From Candidatus Methylomirabilota bacterium (lineage in GTDB: Bacteria > Methylomirabilota > Methylomirabilia > Methylomirabilales > Methylomirabilaceae), in the NCBI GenBank assembly GCA_003105305.1, contig PQAQ01000181.1, positions 1 to 5,623 on the forward strand: 5,623 nt of DNA, in the 5' to 3' direction. Position numbers and translations under genes: made by a program. Below are positions 4,905-5,623 of the stretch, piece after piece. The notes under the pieces are model-generated. The model ran no database searches, was not told the DNA's origin, and was given only the letters and a program-made list of their open reading frames with translations. The first letter of the stretch is position 1. The number at the start of each line of letters is the position of its first letter.

Positions 4905-5623
4905 ATGGCGCAATGCGGTCTGGAACAGGCTCCCAAGCTGACACGCAAGGATTTTATCTCGGATCAGGATGTCCGTTGGTGCCCGGGTTGCGGCGACTAC
5001 GCGATCCTGGCCAGCCTGCAGCGGGTCATGCCTGACGTCGGTGTCCCGCGCGAGAAGATTGTCTTTGTCTCCGGCATCGGTTGTTCGTCACGGTTTCCGT
5101 ACTACATGAACACCTACGGATTTCACTCAATCCACGGACGGGCCACGGCGATAGCGACCGGCATCAAGATCACGCGCCCTGATTTGATGGTCTGGGTTAT
5201 TACCGGCGACGGCGACGGCCTGTCGATCGGCGGCAATCACCTCATTCACGCGATGCGGCGCAATATCGACCTGAAAATCCTGCTCTTCAACAACCGTATC
5301 TACGGTCTCACCAAAGGCCAGACCTCGCCGACCAGCGAACAGGGCATGAAGACCAAATCGACACCGTTCGGAGCGCTCGACCGTCCCTTTAATCCGTTGT
5401 CGGTGGCGATCGGGTCGTCGGCGACATTCGTGGCGCGCTCGATCGATATCGACAGCCCACATCTGCAGTACGTGCTGCGACGCGCCGCTGAGCACAAGGG
5501 GACGGCCTTCGTTGAGCTGTACCAGAACTGTAACGTCTTCAACGACGGGACGTGGGAGTCGGTCACCAACAAGGATGTGCGGAGCGACCGCCTGCTGATC
5601 CTGGAACACGGCAAGCCGCTGGT
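4905..5623 (+). CDS. korB: 2-oxoglutarate:ferredoxin oxidoreductase beta subunit (partial, C-terminus outside window)
   Basis: KorB binds thiamine pyrophosphate and the [4Fe-4S] cluster that carries electrons from the substrate to ferredoxin. The frame opens at ATG 4905 and is still open at the right edge, giving 239 full codons. Visible landmarks: the iron-sulfur ligands C26 and C29 in RWCPGCGDYA, C60 in SGIGCSSRFP, and C209 in ELYQNCNVFNDG; the HGRATAIATGIK segment (77-88); the TPP-magnesium motif from GDGDGLSIGGNH (101-112) to NN (129-130); and IYGLTKGQTSPTS (132-144), characteristic of KorB/PorB-type subunits. The family is usually about 280-340 residues, so some 40-100 residues are missing. 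There is no ferredoxin-type CxxCxxCxxxC extension in the visible part, so electrons must go to a separate ferredoxin. It follows korA by two bases and is almost certainly translated with it. No anomalies. Confidence 0.95.
   Translation, partial: MAQCGLEQAPKLTRKDFISDQDVRWCPGCGDYAILASLQRVMPDVGVPREKIVFVSGIGCSSRFPYYMNTYGFHSIHGRATAIATGIKITRPDLMVWVITGDGDGLSIGGNHLIHAMRRNIDLKILLFNNRIYGLTKGQTSPTSEQGMKTKSTPFGALDRPFNPLSVAIGSSATFVARSIDIDSPHLQYVLRRAAEHKGTAFVELYQNCNVFNDGTWESVTNKDVRSDRLLILEHGKPL

Noticed and set aside
1..5623. Mobile elements, CRISPR arrays, tRNA or rRNA genes, integration sites
   Set aside because: No repeat array, terminal inverted repeats, transposase or integrase motif, or structural RNA signature was seen; coding is continuous apart from the intergenic gaps described.

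Overview
The window holds five protein-coding genes in two divergent transcription units, with nearly all sequence accounted for. It is GC-rich (high fifties percent by eye) and tightly packed. The gene content points to a respiring bacterium that makes proton-pumping complex I and runs a ferredoxin-dependent 2-oxoglutarate step. The mix of a compact NuoG, a fused gamma-alpha KorA and a CBS-domain protein would fit lineages such as Methylomirabilota (NC10), Rokubacteria-like bacteria or Nitrospirota. That placement is a guess from general resemblance, not a database result.

Left unit (minus strand, 1-2150): nuoG (complete, 549 codons from a GTG or 545 from an internal ATG) is followed after 30 bp by nuoB, which runs off the left edge. 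These encode the iron-sulfur chain subunit and the N2-cluster subunit of NADH-quinone oxidoreductase. All cysteine and histidine ligands expected in the sequenced parts are present. No nuoA, nuoE or nuoF lies next to nuoG in this window.

Centre (2151-2426): a 276 bp divergent intergenic region. It contains a near-consensus sigma70 promoter firing left (TTGACA-17-TATAGT) and a reasonable one firing right (TTGACT-17-TATCGT). In each, the -35 box is one arm of a TTGAC...GTCAA inverted repeat.

Right unit (plus strand, 2427-5623): a small two-CBS-domain protein, then korA (fused gamma-alpha subunit) and korB (TPP and iron-sulfur beta subunit, cut by the right edge). Together korA and korB encode 2-oxoglutarate:ferredoxin oxidoreductase. 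The gaps are 37 bp and 2 bp, so one transcript is likely.

How they may work together: KorAB oxidises 2-oxoglutarate to succinyl-CoA and reduces ferredoxin, and complex I is a place where such electrons could enter the respiratory chain. The CBS protein, with two apparently intact nucleotide-binding motifs, is a candidate energy-charge sensor for this branch. The coupling and the sensing role are inferences from gene order. The enzyme identities are well supported by motifs.
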